Shown here: in pieces, positions 60,519 to 64,000 of the stretch
Layout of the letters: every line of letters starts with the position of its first letter
How positions within the stretch are numbered: position 1 is the stretch's first letter
NCBI GenBank assembly: GCA_003255065.1
Contig: QAOA01006081.1
Location: 614,687-678,686, forward strand
DNA: 64,000 nt
DNA from: Cercis canadensis
Lineage: Eukaryota > Streptophyta > Magnoliopsida > Fabales > Fabaceae
Direction of reading: 5' to 3'
The notes under the pieces: generated by a model
What the model was told of the DNA's origin: nothing
Databases searched by the model: none
The model's input: only the letters and a program-made list of their open reading frames with translations
Translations under genes and position numbers: made by a program

Positions 60519-62291
60519 GGCAATTTGACAAAAATTGAGTATTTGGATAAACTACTTATACAAATAGGACAATATTGAAACTATTTATGTAAAAGGAGCA
60601 CTTTTGATTTTTTTTTATTAATATCTGAATCAGAGTGGAACACGGTTTTGTTGATGTAAAACGTGTATGAACTAATCACGCTTTAGGATAAATTTCCATT
60701 AACTCGTGATCACTGTTCACTGAATTTTTAGATGGAGTCACAGTTTTTCCAAAGCAATCACGTTTTAACAATATGAATCACAATTTAGAGAAAGGGGTCA
60801 CTGTTTTAAAAAAATGAGTTACAGTTTGGCAAAAATGGAGGTCACAGTTTAGGCTAAAGGGAGTCACGGTTTTGCTTTGAATTGGGTCACGTTTTTACCT
60901 TTGAAGTGGTCATAGTTTTGCCTAAACTGTGACCCCAAAAGAGCCAAAACCGTGACCCCTTGAATTCTCAAAATTCAAAGAGCCACAATCCATTATTAAG
61001 TCTTTTAACTCTCTGTCAAAAAAGAAAGAGTAAACAGTTGAATTTAAATTTTGTCCCTTAAAGAATTTTTTATCAATCGGATCACTGCTTGTTATAATTT
61101 TGGATTCAATTTTTTTTTTTTTAAATGTCCAATTGAAGAGCTAAGATGAATCTAAATAATAACAATCAATATCTAATTGATATAGAAAATCTTTTAGGAT
61201 TAAACTGAAATTTAAAGTATCTTTCATTTGACTAAAATTGTAGTTTAAAGATAAACTATAGACATAGTCTTTCTGAAACAATAGCGTTATAAGACTCTAA
61301 ATCTAGTCCATAGCAGTAAATTAAGTAATCGATCTGTTAAGAACAATATCCAGACTTGATCATCTACGACAATGCCTAATTATCTTAACAAAATAAAGAA
61401 AGCATTAATTGGAATCAAGGTGTTCAACAGTAACTTGACAGTTGCTGGTTAATGGTATTCAATAAGAAATTAAGTTGGTGTTTCAATGTTCCCAAGAGTC
61501 TGACTAACATTTTTTTATTTTCAGAAATGACAAGGTATATTTTACACCACTATTTTTTTTAAAAAAAAAATCTCACAACGAAATTGATGCTCTATTAATT
61601 TATAAAAATTCAATAATTTATTTAATTCTTTAAAATGAATTTTCATATGTACTATTGTCTAAACATAAAGAAATATAAGCTTTCTTGATATAACATCTAC
61701 ATGGCATATATATATAAATCAACTGACTTTGAACGTAAAAATGTCAACATTTTGAAGTTGCCAACTGTAGATAGTCACTACCAATTGCAAAGAATGAAAT
61801 CAAAATTTATTTCTTGCCTTTCATATGTTCAACTCGGATGGTTCATTTATGGTGGATCATGGTTTGGACTTATTTGGGGTCACAGTTTAGGCAAAACCGT
61901 GACTACTTTAAAGGCAAAAACGTGACCCAATTCAAAGCAAAACCATGACTCCCTTTAGCCTAAACTGTGACCTCCATTTTTGCCAAACCGTGACTCATTT
62001 TTTTAAAACTGTGACCCCTTCCTCTAAATCGTGATTCATATTGCTAAAGCATGATTGCTTTGGAAAAATCGTGACTTCATCTGAAAATTTTGTGAACAAT
62101 GATCACACGTTGATGAAAATTTACCCTAAAGCGTGATTAGTTCATACACGTTTTACACCAGCAAAACCGTGTTCCAGTTTGATTCAGATATTAATAAAAA
62201 AATCAAAAATGCCTATTTTACGTAAATAGTTTTAATAGTGCTCCATTTATGTAAATAGTTTGTCTAAATACCCCATTTCTGTCAAATTGCC
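60519..62291. mobile_element. Second long-TIR Mutator-like element (non-autonomous)
   Basis: Starts GGCAATTTGAC and ends GTCAAATTGCC, flanked by perfect 9-bp duplications CATTTGTTC (60510-60518 and 62292-62300). Arms of about 430 bp (about 60519-60955 and 61868-62291) closely resemble those of the MULE at 35.9-37.4 kb, including the phrases ACGTGTATGAACTAATCACG and AGATATTAATAAAAAAAT (right-arm sense). Inner arm ends carry tandem GTCACGGTTTTG-type units. The unique middle (about 60960-61860) is AT-rich with no recognised host gene and no transposase. Confidence 0.88.
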
Positions 62292-62300
62292 CATTTGTTC

Positions 62301-64000
62301 CTTCCCCTCTCAGCGAGAATTCGCACAGGCAGGTGTAAATTTAAAAGGGGAGGTTTGAAATTAAGATACAATAAGAATCGTATATTTGCAAATCATAAAA
62401 AAAAAAATCCTATATATTTTTTTTTGGCTAATGAAATCATATATTTCTTATAGTTGTAGTTAATCAAATTATAAATTTCAATTATATGAAAAATTAATTT
62501 GCCATTTGGCCAGCAGTTAAAAGTATATATTTAGCGTGACAAAATAAAAAGATATTTAATTATTTGGTTTGTTGGAACAACTTATGCTAATTCATTGAGT
62601 ACAGCTTTTTCTTTGTATTTTTGGCTTAAGTGTATATAATATAAAATTTTACCCATGGTTTTAGTGCCATCGCAATACAGCAAAGGCCAAGGCATTGTGT
62701 TTATATGGGCATGGAAATATTACTGCATTCTAAGCAGTCATGTATAACAGGATGCTAAGTAATGATCAACTGATAAGATATAACACGCTGACAGCTGAGG
62801 CCATACGCCTTCAAGCTAAGGCAAGCACGTTTTGTATCTTATGGCTGTTCAATAACGTGGGTCAGAACCCCTTAGATCTCATCTAGAGTTCATAGACTAA
62901 TAGATCAATTCTGGGAGAAGCAACATTGAATTGCTTCTCAAGAATTTGCCTCGTGGAACCTCCCCGACGCAGTATGAAATTTCTGAAACAATCCCAAGCT
63001 TCCCACCACAGTTTCCATTCTCCAAATTCATTCCTACGTTTGCCATAACCTTGGCCTGTTCTGCCCATATCTGGATTAGATGATTTTGTTTATGCATAAA
63101 TTACACTCAAGACCAGTTATTTCTGGCAATGATTTCAGAGAAATGCAGCCACCTGGCAAGGCAACCATCCGTCAGAACATGAGCCAGATGTGTACACCGC
63201 ATCTCATTTTCTACTCGTATTGCCACATACTGACATCGTAAACTCATTCTTTTTTGCCGAGAACGTAATCAACTCAATAAGTGTCCTTGTTAACTACTCA
63301 TTCTAATAATTAACCAAAAAAAAATCTACTCATTATATAATTGAATAATCCCAGAACAGGTTGAGTATCTAATTGAAATCAGCATAATTAGAAACCATCT
63401 TTTGACAAGAGGCGGAAGAGTCTTGTGGCTTGTGCTTGCGAAAGTCTGATGTAGCTTCTCACGCAAGAGGTTTGGTTTGGTGTAATCTTTCCCTCATGGC
63501 AAGAACGAGGGACTTGGCATCAGGCAGTCATTGTTTTGACCATCTGCAGTCATGAATAACCACAGCCAAAGAATGGGGGTATTAGCAGTTGTCACGTATA
63601 AGCAAAACAGAAAGATATGAATTTGGACTTTTTCCCATAGTGAGTTCATCTTCCCTCCAACACCTACCCTCCTCTCCTTGTCATATAAGCATTACCCACA
63701 GGAGGTCCATTTGTCTGACCTTGATGTCCTTTTTGTTGTATCTGCTCCATGAGAATTCAATCTCTATTAGTAAATGATGGATCAACTGAGTGAAGCCAAT
63801 TGAAGAATTGTGTGGTTCTGAAGCAGCCAAAGATGAACAAAAAGCATAGTCAACACAGGTAGGAATTGGAATCCTCCCTTGTTTGTTCTAGTGAACCAGA
63901 TATAAAGCAAATGATAGCAGACAACTTGAAATGGAATATTGATGTCAGGTAATATTGAAATATCACATACATTTCAAATAAATTATGTTACAATAAATCG
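62301..64000. other. Intergenic DNA at the right edge
   Basis: No supported gene. Overlapping minus-strand frames at 62883-63097 have ATG starts and fairly balanced composition (for example GIVSEISYCVGEVPRG) but no domain I recognise and no linked exon. The frame at 63589-63777 is likewise unsupported. Confidence 0.5.

Noticed and set aside
62883..63097. Two overlapping minus-strand frames near the right edge
   Set aside because: ATG starts but no recognised domain and no neighbouring exon; could be the edge of a gene outside the window but cannot be supported here.

Overview
This is nuclear DNA from a flowering plant, almost certainly a woody eudicot. Genes have GT-AG introns. Intergenic DNA is AT-rich, with poly(A)/(T) runs and microsatellites. 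Families such as violaxanthin de-epoxidase, SWEET, R2R3-MYB, RIN4/NOI and F-box/PP2-B are plant-specific or typical of plants. The MYB has the ANDV signature of dicot anthocyanin regulators. A rosid such as a Sapindales tree would fit, but species cannot be fixed from the sequence alone. The window is a draft scaffold with two long N runs (10777-11393, 50459-50604) and several single Ns.

Layout, left to right: a domesticated Mutator-like transposase of the MUSTANG type (1.7-3.5 kb, minus); an F-box/PP2-B gene (7.7-9.4 kb, minus); a hAT-type non-autonomous transposon (12.6-14.4 kb) sitting in a broken second copy of the F-box/PP2-B gene; an RLCK-VII kinase of the LIP1/LIP2 type (16.1-18.6 kb, plus); a decayed USP-type receptor-like cytoplasmic kinase (19.9-21.9 kb) and a decayed DUF4228/PADRE gene (22.4-22.7 kb); a SWEET sugar transporter with a 1-nt frameshift (24.0-25.8 kb, minus); a SPARK-domain receptor-like kinase (28.9-31.2 kb, minus); violaxanthin de-epoxidase (32.8-35.4 kb, plus).

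The right half holds a long-TIR MULE carrying a captured 5' piece of a DUF26 secretory gene (35.9-37.4 kb); a conserved uncharacterised plant gene (37.8-40.9 kb, minus); a truncated Ty3/gypsy LTR retrotransposon (42.8-45.7 kb); an anthocyanin-type R2R3-MYB (46.1-47.3 kb, minus); a RIN4/NOI-like gene (52.5-53.8 kb, plus); a PUB9-like U-box/ARM E3 ligase (57.3-59.4 kb, minus); and a second MULE of the same TIR family (60.5-62.3 kb).

I rebuilt exon structures from splice sites and reading-frame phase. Nine intact gene models close exactly in frame; the SWEET model misses by exactly one base. The genes are not an operon and mostly have unrelated jobs. Several act in signalling or defence (two intact kinases, RIN4-like, U-box E3, F-box), which is common in plant accessory regions. 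The most distinctive material is transposon biology: a hAT insertion with a target-site duplication inside a pseudogene, two related MULEs with 9-bp duplications and arrays of a GTCACGGTTTTG-like motif in their arms, and capture of a promoter-to-signal-peptide piece of a host gene. Three direct duplications sit around N positions; two are exact back-to-back copies with one N between and are best read as assembly artefacts.
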